Origin: Bacteroidales bacterium
Lineage (GTDB): Bacteria; Bacteroidota; Bacteroidia; Bacteroidales; Bacteroidaceae
Assembly (NCBI GenBank): GCA_030523385.1
Contig: JAUNIV010000064.1
Span: 1 to 10,410 of the forward strand
Direction: 5' to 3'
DNA: 10,410 nucleotides
Shown: positions 1 to 8,000 of the stretch, one piece after another
Position numbering within the stretch: position 1 is the first letter of the stretch
How the letters are laid out: each line of letters starts with the position of its first letter
The notes under the pieces: model-generated
Told to the model about the DNA's origin: nothing
What the model saw: the letters and a program-made list of their open reading frames with translations, nothing else
The model's database searches: none
Made by a program: the position numbers and the translations under genes

Positions 1-48
1 GGGAAAGAGAAGAAACGTACCGAAGGAAAAGAATGTTATATAACACAA

Positions 49-95
49 AAAGGATAATTCATCACGACTGAAAACATCGTGACAAATTATCCTTT
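49..95 (-). terminator. Long hairpin, probable terminator of the four-gene operon
   Basis: AAAGGATAATT at 49-59 and AATTATCCTTT at 85-95 are perfect complements (11 pairs). Inside them, TCACGA at 62-67 pairs with TCGTGA at 77-82, leaving a 9-base loop. The two steps between these stems are C/A mismatches if read as + strand RNA, but become U-G and G-U wobbles in minus-strand RNA. The minus transcript can therefore form an unbroken 19-pair stem. Read on the minus strand, the 3' arm runs into TTTTT at positions 51-47, of which three are part of the stem, so the U-tract is weak. The position, about 190 bases after the GH32 stop, suits an operon terminator; mRNA 3'-end protection is an alternative. 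Confidence 0.55.
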
Positions 96-150
96 CACAC
101 ACGGGTCGCCGAATAAAAAACATCGCTATCGGCTTGCGCCAAATTTCACG

Positions 151-246
151 GTATCAAACCATATTTTTGACCGTATCAAAATTATTTTTTAAAGGAGCAA
201 AAATTTTTTTTAAAGCACCAAATCAGTCCTTTGATACTATCAAACC
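151..246. repeat. Cluster of TATCAAA repeats, possible operator region
   Basis: TATCAAA occurs directly at 152-158, 174-180 and 238-244, and inverted (TTTGATA) at 230-236. The last two form a perfect 7-1-7 inverted repeat, TTTGATACTATCAAA, at 230-244. The 9-mer TATCAAACC is present at 152-160 and 238-246, and GTATCAAA at 151-158 and 173-180. Between them TTTTTTAAAG is repeated at 185-194 and 206-215. The distances (22, 21 and 64 bases) are near multiples of two helical turns. This is seen directly; a regulator-binding role is inference. Confidence 0.4.
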
Positions 247-285
247 GAAAGCCTGCTCCTATCCCGAACCCGGAGACATTTATCA

Positions 286-1887
286 TTATTGATGAGAGAC
301 TTTCAAATCACTGACTTTCAAGCTTCCGGAATAGCAATCCACCGACCATCCGTTCTTCTGAATGCCATAGATGCGGTTCGTATAAGCCACCTGGTCATTG
401 ATATAGACCACGCATACGGAATTGTCCGTATAAATATCTATCCGGTAGGTATTGTCCTGAGGAACATCGAATACATAGCCGTCTATGCCTTCAATAAATC
501 CTTTACCTTCCTCGCCGCCTTCCTCGAAGTTGAGCTTGCGCTTGTTGTCATTGTCTTCCGGATTGACCACTACGGAGTAATATTTCTTAGAATCCGTGCC
601 GCGCACGAAAGAGAAGCCGAACTTATCGCCTCTGCCCGAAGTGGTAGCCGTGAAAGATACATGGTTGCATTCATCCAGACGGCTGAACAACACATACGAA
701 TCGGTTCCCAATGTGTATTCCGCTCCGCTACCGCTCACGCTGCCGCCTTGTGCCATGGCTTTCACTTCGGCAACGGTGGCAAACTTCTGCGCAATGCCGT
801 CCACCGGTCCCAGCGTCAGGGTGCCGTCGGTATGTTGTATCAGCTTATGAGCGACTAAGTTGCCAGCCCATTTCGGTTCCTGCGGATATGCTCCTACGTT
901 GGTATTGTCATTACCCGGACGAGTGGGACACCATCCCCAAATGTAACGGTTCGTACCGTCTGAAGCTGTCTTGCCGGCATAGAAACCTCTGGAATCCAGG
1001 AAGCCTTCGTGACCGTCGGGCCAGAGTCCGGCATCGTTTGCCGTGCAGGCTTTCAGCTCATCCAGCGTGCGTCCCTTGAAGTATTGCACACGGCGTACGG
1101 CGGCATGCATCTCCGAATAAACCAGATACCACCAGTCGCCCATCTTGAACACGTCGGGACATTCGTAGAAGCGGTCCCACATCATGGTCATAAACACTCC
1201 CTGATGCTCCCATGCCTTCAAGTCGGACGAAGTATATTCGGCCAACACGCCTTTGCCGTCTTTCGTGGTAGAGACAATCAGGTGATAACGTCCGTCGTCG
1301 CCCACGAAAACAAACGGGTCGCGGAAATCGCTCTTGCTATATCCGTCTGTATTTCCTTTCAGATAGAAAGTGCGGTCTTTCGTCCAGTTCTTGAAGTCGG
1401 ACGAAGTGGCCATCATCACCACCTGTCCGTTTTCGGACGAGGTGGGTTGATATTTGTTGCCGGTGTAGAAGGTGTAATACAGATTGTCGGCGGCATTGTA
1501 GATGGTGCTTCCCGTACCGATGGCAGCATCTTGTTCGGCCAGTCCGCCGCAAGGAATCAGCTCACCCAGCGAGGTGTAAGAGGCTGCATCCTTTGTACTT
1601 ACCGCCCATACAGGGTGGTAAGTACCGGCTTGATTAGGACGGTATTCTTGCAAATACATGATTTTGAACTCTCCCGAAGCTGCATCGTAGAAAGGCATCG
1701 GGTCGCCTACGTATCCGGCGTAGGGCTTGTAATAGGTGCCGAAAGTCATGGCATCTGTCGAAGCAAAGTAAGTGTCCGTACCTTCCCAGTCGCGCTGTGT
1801 CAAGACCGGATCGTTGTCATCGCTGCAACCGCCGGCAAGCACGCCCAGCATGGCAGCCATAGCAAATGAATATATCATTGTCTTCAT
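286..1887 (-). CDS. GH32 surface fructanase, probable endo-levanase (BT1760-like)
   Basis: This 533-residue protein hydrolyses fructan and is probably a cell-surface endo-levanase. The signal peptide ends in the lipobox LAGGC (Cys21) and is followed by SDDND, like the acidic export signal of Bacteroidota surface lipoproteins. The three GH32 acidic residues are visible: nucleophile Asp62 in GDPMPFYD (a variant of the WMNDPNG block), transition-state stabiliser Asp190 in the FRDP motif, and acid/base Glu242 in YECPD. Their spacing (128 and 52 residues) equals that of the BT1760 catalytic residues as I recall them (D41, D169, E221). Residues about 50-350 should form the five-bladed propeller and 370-533 the C-terminal beta-sandwich. 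It is the last gene of the operon, starting 11 bases after the DUF4960 gene. GH32 membership is near certain; levan rather than inulin specificity is inferred from gene order. Confidence 0.93.
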   Translation of the reverse strand: MKTMIYSFAMAAMLGVLAGGCSDDNDPVLTQRDWEGTDTYFASTDAMTFGTYYKPYAGYVGDPMPFYDAASGEFKIMYLQEYRPNQAGTYHPVWAVSTKDAASYTSLGELIPCGGLAEQDAAIGTGSTIYNAADNLYYTFYTGNKYQPTSSENGQVVMMATSSDFKNWTKDRTFYLKGNTDGYSKSDFRDPFVFVGDDGRYHLIVSTTKDGKGVLAEYTSSDLKAWEHQGVFMTMMWDRFYECPDVFKMGDWWYLVYSEMHAAVRRVQYFKGRTLDELKACTANDAGLWPDGHEGFLDSRGFYAGKTASDGTNRYIWGWCPTRPGNDNTNVGAYPQEPKWAGNLVAHKLIQHTDGTLTLGPVDGIAQKFATVAEVKAMAQGGSVSGSGAEYTLGTDSYVLFSRLDECNHVSFTATTSGRGDKFGFSFVRGTDSKKYYSVVVNPEDNDNKRKLNFEEGGEEGKGFIEGIDGYVFDVPQDNTYRIDIYTDNSVCVVYINDQVAYTNRIYGIQKNGWSVDCYSGSLKVSDLKVSHQ

Positions 1888-1898
1888 AGATTTGTCTT

Positions 1899-3302
1899 TT
1901 ATTTATTGGCTGTTAAGTAATTGATAGCATTCTCAGTCATTGTGGCCACGTTGCCGTGATACTTGTCTCCCGAAGCATCTACTCCGTAGGCATACCAGTC
2001 ATAGCATCCGGAACCGATACATACGATACCGCCTCTCGTTCCTTCGGGCAGATATTCCCATGCCACGATGGCGCCGTCGCCTCCATAGCCCAAATCGACA
2101 CCGCCGGTAGCCTGGCGCCAGTCTTCATTGGTGGCGTAACCGCCCCAGTCGGAACCGATGTGCCATTGTGCCGTACTGTTGGTGATGCGGTAACCGGCAT
2201 CGCAAGTATATACTGCGTTGGTTTCGCTGCCGTTCATCACCAGGTTCTGATACAACGGGTGTGTTTCGTGGCCTTGTATGAAGAAGCTCCACGGTCCGCC
2301 TGTTATCTCGCCGCTTTCTTCCGACTGTCCCCAACAGTTGTTCGGGTTGTTGCCGTCTTTCGTTGCGCCCAATTTGGCTGCATAGTAAGTGGCATAGCGG
2401 GTAAGCAGGAAGTTCATGCCGTTGTTATAAAGCTCTTTCATCTTCACCAGTGCATTGACAGCCTGCGGAGCGGCATTATCAAACTTATCCATTGTGTCTA
2501 TACCGCCGTCAATGTGCAGGTGCCACCATATCAGCTTGCATTCGTCCATGTTCACGCGGCCTGCCTGTATGTCTTCGAAGGAAACATACTGTGAGTTGGG
2601 CACATTGTTCAGCATCCACGTAGCGGCTTCTTTTTCTTCGGCATTCAGCAAGTCGAGAGAAGCAGCCAGTCCGACATAAACTGCACTGGGTGCGTCGGTA
2701 GGAATTACCGTTACCTGATAAACGGAGGAAGCTGTGTTGTAAGAAACCGTGAAGTCCACCGGATTAGTAAAGTCTATGGCCTGTCCGGATGCCGGAGAAA
2801 CCACGGCTCCTTCGGAAACAGTAATGGCAGGAACCAGATTGGTGACATCCGTAGTGCCCGGCACGCGGACTGTGATGGTGCGCTTCGTCTGGTCTATCAC
2901 GCCGGCATAAGCATCGTTCAGCTTGAAGGCAAGAATCTTGGCCTCATCGTGTTTCACGGTGACTGTGAAGTCCAGGAACACATCGCCGTTGGTCACGTGA
3001 ATCACCTGCGGATAAGAAAGGTTGAGCACATCGCCTGCCTTGACAGAGGTTTCTGCTCCTTCGGAAGCCGCAACGGCAGTAACCTTCATGGCTTCCGTGT
3101 CATACACTTCGGGGATAGCTACCGTGACCGTCTGTGTGGCACGGTCGATAGTTCCCTGATAAACTCCGTCCAACTCCAAAGAAGTCAGCCATACATCTCC
3201 GTCCAGCCGGAGGTCGGACACATTGCTGTCATTGCACGCATAGGCAACGAGGCAGAGCAATGCTCCTAAGAAAAATCTATGTATATTGTATATGGTTTTC
3301 AT
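1899..3302 (-). CDS. DUF4960 lipoprotein, probable surface glycan-binding protein (BT1761-like)
   Basis: This 467-residue lipoprotein probably binds fructan chains on the cell surface beside SusC/SusD. The signal peptide ends at Cys23 (VAYAC). Two beta-rich modules follow, about residues 38-117 and 122-201. They look like tandem copies: SLELDGVYQGTID at 41-53 aligns with AFKLNDAYAGVID at 125-137, both followed by T-x-T-V-x-V/I-P, a period of 84 residues. Residues about 207-467 form the domain I recognise as DUF4960, rich in Trp, Tyr and Gly (for example IWWHLHIDGG at 258-267 and DWGGY at 385-389), aromatic residues that could stack on sugars. I see no catalytic signature. It lies 27 bases after susD and 11 before the GH32 gene, the position of the levan-binding protein in the B. 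thetaiotaomicron locus. The binding role is inferred from that synteny. Confidence 0.8.
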   Translation of the reverse strand: MKTIYNIHRFFLGALLCLVAYACNDSNVSDLRLDGDVWLTSLELDGVYQGTIDRATQTVTVAIPEVYDTEAMKVTAVAASEGAETSVKAGDVLNLSYPQVIHVTNGDVFLDFTVTVKHDEAKILAFKLNDAYAGVIDQTKRTITVRVPGTTDVTNLVPAITVSEGAVVSPASGQAIDFTNPVDFTVSYNTASSVYQVTVIPTDAPSAVYVGLAASLDLLNAEEKEAATWMLNNVPNSQYVSFEDIQAGRVNMDECKLIWWHLHIDGGIDTMDKFDNAAPQAVNALVKMKELYNNGMNFLLTRYATYYAAKLGATKDGNNPNNCWGQSEESGEITGGPWSFFIQGHETHPLYQNLVMNGSETNAVYTCDAGYRITNSTAQWHIGSDWGGYATNEDWRQATGGVDLGYGGDGAIVAWEYLPEGTRGGIVCIGSGCYDWYAYGVDASGDKYHGNVATMTENAINYLTANK

Positions 3303-3329
3303 TGTTCTTCTATATTAATAATAAGGTAA

Positions 3330-5063
3330 TTACCATCCACCGCAATTCTGCGTATAGTTGCCGTTGCTGGCACTCATCTGTGCAAACGGAATGGGCAGAT
3401 ATTCGTTCTTGTTCTTCGTAAAGGATGCACTGGAATAGATGGTGCAGTCATTGGCCTCTTCGGCATAGAATTTGTTCAGCACTTCGGCAGCCTCTCCCCA
3501 TCTCACGAGGTCGAAGAAGCGGTCGGACTCCAGAGCCAATTCCACGCGACGTTCAAACTTCAGCATCTTCAGGGCGTCTTGCTGTGAATAGCTTCCGCTG
3601 TAGGGCTGAATGTTGAAGTGTACGCCATACTCCATTTCATAGTCGGCTATCATGGCCGTGCTCTGCTTGGCGCGGGTACGCACTTGGTTTATCAAATCCA
3701 CTGCCTCAGACAGGCGTCCGTCGTTCAGTTGGATCAGTGCTTCGGCACGCATCAGCAATACATCGGCATAGCGCAACACGATGCGGTTCATCGGAGAACC
3801 CCACCAGGCACCTTTAATCAGATAATCGCCATCGGGATCTACATTGTGCTTCAAAGTGACGTAGTAACCATAAAGTCCGTTACTGCGGCTCCAGGTAGTC
3901 GATTCGTCCATGATGTAGTTCTTGTTGAACTCGTAGGGGAATCCCGGCATACCGATGGTCAGGAACAAGCGGGGATCTACATAATCGGACTGCGAGTCAT
4001 AATCCTTGCTGTTGAAGGAGTCAAAGATGGGGTGTCCGTCGGCATCCGTGCGGAAAGCATTTACCAGGTTCTGGCTCGGCTTGTAGAAGTCGCAACCTCC
4101 GTCGGTCACTCCAGGGATGTTGGGAACTATCAGACCGTATGACCAGTTACAGTTACCGTTGTTGGTTCCATCGTTCATGGAGTACTGCATGGCCCACAAT
4201 GATTCCGGTCCGTTTTCATACTGAGGCTCGGGACGGAAGTTGTTGTGGAAGTCCGGTTCCAGCGAATAGCCTCCAGCCGACATGATGGCCGGGTCGGTAT
4301 ATTGCACCACTTTCAGCAAATCTTCGGAACTGATGCTTGTCACTTCGTGATTGGCTGCATTGTCCTGATGGTATGCCTTGTAGAGGTAAGTCTTTGCCAG
4401 GTAAGCGGCTGCGGCAGCTTTGGTAGGACGTCCCTTATCAGCTTGCTTGGCAGGCAGGTTCTCGTAAGCAAACTCAAAGTCATCGGCAATCTGCTGCCAG
4501 CCTTCATCGTTCGTATAGGTTGTATTGGACAAGTAATTGTATTCCTCGGGCGAGAGGTTGGCATCGTTGGCAAATACAATCTGCTTATACAGACGCTTCA
4601 ACAGGAAATGTCCGTGTCCGCGCAAGAAACGCATCTCGGCAATGCGTTGCTGTTTCAACGAATAAGTATTATCGTCGGTCTGCTCCAACAGTTGCAGGGC
4701 AGTATTCACACGGGAGATGCAGTTGTACAGACGTTGCCACATGTCACTGATGTTCCAAGCCGTAGTCATGATACCCTGCGATACGTCCAGCGCATGGAAC
4801 ACATCGCCATCTTCCGTTCCGTTTCCACCCTTATAGGCATCGTCCGAACGTACATCGTAATTCCACATGGAGAAAGAAGAGTTGATATCTTCTGCCGTAA
4901 TCCACACGGCATAGGCGGAAATCACCAGATTATCCACGTATGCGGGGTCTTTCAATTGTTCGTCGCTGATGGTTCCCTGAGGCACTTGGCTTTCCAAAAA
5001 GTCGGAGCAACCCGTACTTGCCAGCGACAAAGCCAAAACTGCTGTATATAATAATTTCTTCAT
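3330..5063 (-). CDS. SusD/RagB-family glycan-binding outer-membrane lipoprotein
   Basis: This 577-residue lipoprotein should form the lid over the SusC channel and capture fructo-oligosaccharides. The signal peptide ends at Cys19 (ASTGC), followed by SDFLE. Family hallmarks are the WQRLYNCISRVN helix at 109-120, the TPR-like helical stretch AAAYLAKTYLYKAY at 218-231, RYADVLLMRAEALIQLN at 431-447, FERRVELALESDRFFDLVRWGEA at 503-525 and the terminal EYLPIPFAQ...NGNYTQNCGGW at 554-577. Full length, no frameshift. The start lies 24 bases after the susC stop, indicating translation from the same transcript. No strong Shine-Dalgarno sequence precedes it, as is usual in this phylum. Specificity cannot be read from a SusD sequence; fructan is inferred from the GH32 gene in the operon (BT1762-like position). 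Confidence 0.95.
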   Translation of the reverse strand: MKKLLYTAVLALSLASTGCSDFLESQVPQGTISDEQLKDPAYVDNLVISAYAVWITAEDINSSFSMWNYDVRSDDAYKGGNGTEDGDVFHALDVSQGIMTTAWNISDMWQRLYNCISRVNTALQLLEQTDDNTYSLKQQRIAEMRFLRGHGHFLLKRLYKQIVFANDANLSPEEYNYLSNTTYTNDEGWQQIADDFEFAYENLPAKQADKGRPTKAAAAAYLAKTYLYKAYHQDNAANHEVTSISSEDLLKVVQYTDPAIMSAGGYSLEPDFHNNFRPEPQYENGPESLWAMQYSMNDGTNNGNCNWSYGLIVPNIPGVTDGGCDFYKPSQNLVNAFRTDADGHPIFDSFNSKDYDSQSDYVDPRLFLTIGMPGFPYEFNKNYIMDESTTWSRSNGLYGYYVTLKHNVDPDGDYLIKGAWWGSPMNRIVLRYADVLLMRAEALIQLNDGRLSEAVDLINQVRTRAKQSTAMIADYEMEYGVHFNIQPYSGSYSQQDALKMLKFERRVELALESDRFFDLVRWGEAAEVLNKFYAEEANDCTIYSSASFTKNKNEYLPIPFAQMSASNGNYTQNCGGW

Positions 5064-5087
5064 TGTACTGTTGTCTGTTCTATGTGA

Positions 5088-8000
5088 TTAAAAACCTACG
5101 TTAACGCCAAAAGTCAGATTCAAAGGTATGGGATAACCGTAATTGGCATTCTCCGGATCCACTCCCGTAAACTCTTTACTCTTGATGGTGAGTGCGTTCT
5201 GTGCACTGATGTAGAAGCGCAGACGCTCCATCTTCATCTTCTGTGCTACAGACTTGGGCACGTTATAGCCTATCTGCACGTTGCGCAGCTTCAGGAAAGA
5301 ACCGTTTTCTACGAAATAAGTAGAAACACGCTTTTCGTTGTTCAGGTCACTACGCGACAGGGCCGGTATGTCAGAGTTCGGATTATTGGGTGTCCAGGCA
5401 TCGAGCAATCGTTTTCCTTTGTTCAGGAAACCGATGTTCAGACCGCTCCACAAGTCGGTTTCTTTCTTCAGGTCGCTGATAACATCCACTCCCTGCACGC
5501 CTTGCCAGAACATGGTGAAGTCGAAGTTCTTGTATTCCAAATAGAGGTTCAGACCGTAGCTGAATGCCGGAGTCGGATCGTAAATCCACTGCTGGTCGGC
5601 TTCGGTGATGTAGCCGTCGCCATCCAGGTCGCGCCAGCGGATGCGGCCTACGCCTGCACCTTCCTGCACGGCATGGTTATCGACTTCGGCCTGCGAACGG
5701 AAAATACCGTCGGCCACATAGCCCACCTGCGAACCATTGGCATGGCCAATCACACTCTTCACACCGTTACCACCGAAAGTACCATTAGCTGCTACCGTGG
5801 CAGGCAAGGCTGTAATCTCGTTGCGGTAAGTAGAGATATTGGCATTGATGTCATATTTCAGACCGTAAGAAGTGGTCTTGCGATAACCCACATTGAGTTC
5901 CACACCTTGGTTCTTCATTTCTCCGGCGTTGATCCATTGGGTACTACCTTCACCCATGGCAGCGATACCGGCCATTTCCACCAAAATGTCTGTAGTCTTC
6001 TTATAGAACCAGTCGAACGAACCATACAAGCTCTGGTCGAATACGGAGAAGTCCACACCTAAGTTGGTCTGCGTGGTGGTTTCCCACTTGATGTCATCAT
6101 TACCAATCTGGTTACGCTTGAAACCGGACTGAAGGATGCTACCACCATTGGAGCCTACAATGTCATAAGACGTACCGTAGCTCTGTCCACCGGACTCTGT
6201 CACACCGTAGTTGGGCACGTAGATAGTATAGCGGGCAATGTTGGAGATTTCCTGGTTACCTGTCTGACCCCACGATGCACGCACCTTCAGGTCATCCAAC
6301 CATGAAATGTTGCTCATAAAGTTTTCGCGGCTCAGTCTCCATCCCAAAGAGATAGAAGGGAATGTGGCATAGCGGTTGTTCTTACCGAAACGGGAAGAAC
6401 CGTCATGGCGCAACGTCAGCGAGAGCAGATACTTTTCATTATAGGTGTAGTTCAGTTTTCCGAAGAAAGAAACCAACGAATAACCTTCGCCCGAACCATA
6501 AGCCTGTGCAGTGCCGGAACCGGCATCGGGCCACATGAAATCGGGATTGAGGATAGAGAACTCTTCCTTGTAGCCGGAGAAGTAAACATCGTCCTCGCGG
6601 TTCAACTCCATACCCACCATGACATCTCCACGGTGCTTTCCCACTTCCATGTTATAGGTAGCCACGGCATTCCACATCCATTTGGTCCAGTGTTCTTGTT
6701 TGGCTTCTACGGCATTCTTGTCGTTGGCCACAGTACCTTCCGTGATGGGGTAAGTAAAGATGCGCTGTGCTTTCTGTGCATAATCCAAACCGAAAGTAGT
6801 GCGGATATTGAAGTTCTTAAACGGATTCAGATTCAAGTAAGCATCACCAAACATACGCCAGTAAGTATAGCGGTTGTCGGAGTTACGTTCCAGACGAGCC
6901 AACGGGTTTTCGCGGTCGGGATAACCACCCACCGGGCCTGCATATTCTCCGTTGATGTCATACACCGGCAGCGAAGGATTGAACTGCAATACATTCTGCA
7001 GGAATCCGCCCGGAGCCTGTACTTCCGAAGTGCGGTTCAGTGTGAAGTGTTCTCCTACGGTCAGCACCTTGCCTATCAGGTTGTAGTCTGAGTTCATACG
7101 GGCAGAGAAGCGTTCGAAGTCACTGTCCTTGATGATACCCAAATTCTTGTAATATCCTAATGAGAAGAAAGATGTACCCTTCTCCGAACCGTTGCTCACA
7201 GATACATTGTATTGCTGGATGACACCTGTGCGGGTTGTTTCATCAAACCAGTCGGTATCTGCGGCAGGCACCGTGTTGGCCGAATCCAGATACTTGGACA
7301 TGCTGATGCTGTTCAGTTGCGGATAACCGTTGGCATCATATCCCCAATCGTATTTATATCCCAAAGCATTGGTGTTGGGGTCTTGGCCTTCATTCACGTA
7401 AGCCTGCCACATGGCCTGGCCGTATTCTTTGGCATTGAGCACTTCCATCTTGTTGGTGTACATGGAAGCAGCCACAGAAGCATCGAAGTTAATCTTGAGT
7501 TGTCCTTCCTTACCTTTCTTAGTGGTGATGATGATTACACCGTTGGCTGCACGCGAACCGTAGATAGAAGCCGAAGCGGCATCCTTCAGTACCTGGATAG
7601 ACTCGATGTCATTACCGTTCAGTTCGTGCATGCCGCTCTTGGTAGGCACACCGTCTATGATATAAAGAGGGTCGTTGTTATTCAATGTACCTACACCACG
7701 GATGCGGATGGTAGTAGCACCGCTCGGCGTACCATCAGCCGTAATGTTCATACCCGGCACACGTCCCTGCAACGCCTTCATGGGGTTGTTTTCATTTTGC
7801 TTTTCTATATCAGCCATGCTTACTACGGAGATGGCACCTGTCAGGTCTGCCTTGCGCTGAGTGGTATAACCGGTCACAACGACTTCGCCCAACAGCTCAG
7901 TGTTCTCGCTCAGGCTGATATTGAACACGCTTTGTTTGTCCACTTTCAATTCCTGCTCGGCATAGCCTACATAAGACACCTGCATCGTGGCATCGGCAGG

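Larger units (their letters stand above)
1..285. other. AT-rich intergenic region downstream of the GH32 gene
   Basis: No convincing gene is visible. Positions 1-33 are almost all purine on the + strand. Positions 34-45 form the perfect 12-base palindrome TGTTATATAACA. A long hairpin follows at 49-95, and a cluster of TATCAAA motifs lies at 152-246 around A/T runs at 185-215. On the minus strand, positions 184-177 read TAATTTTG, which fits the Bacteroides -7 consensus TAnnTTTG, but no TTTG sits at the usual distance upstream, so I do not call a promoter. Whether the next gene to the left is on the same strand or convergent cannot be decided from this window. Confidence 0.7.

Noticed and set aside
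1..57. Possible C-terminal tail of a + strand gene (all three forward frames are open from the left edge to stops at 41-43, 55-57 or about 69-71)
   Set aside because: The stretch is too short to choose a frame or recognise a protein, and purine-rich DNA is easily open by chance.
1009..1869. 286-codon open frame on the + strand inside the GH32 gene
   Set aside because: It is antisense to the catalytic domain, has an unstructured His- and Val-rich composition and no recognisable motif.
4245..5051. 268-codon open frame on the + strand inside susD
   Set aside because: It mirrors the SusD coding frame and has no motif of its own.
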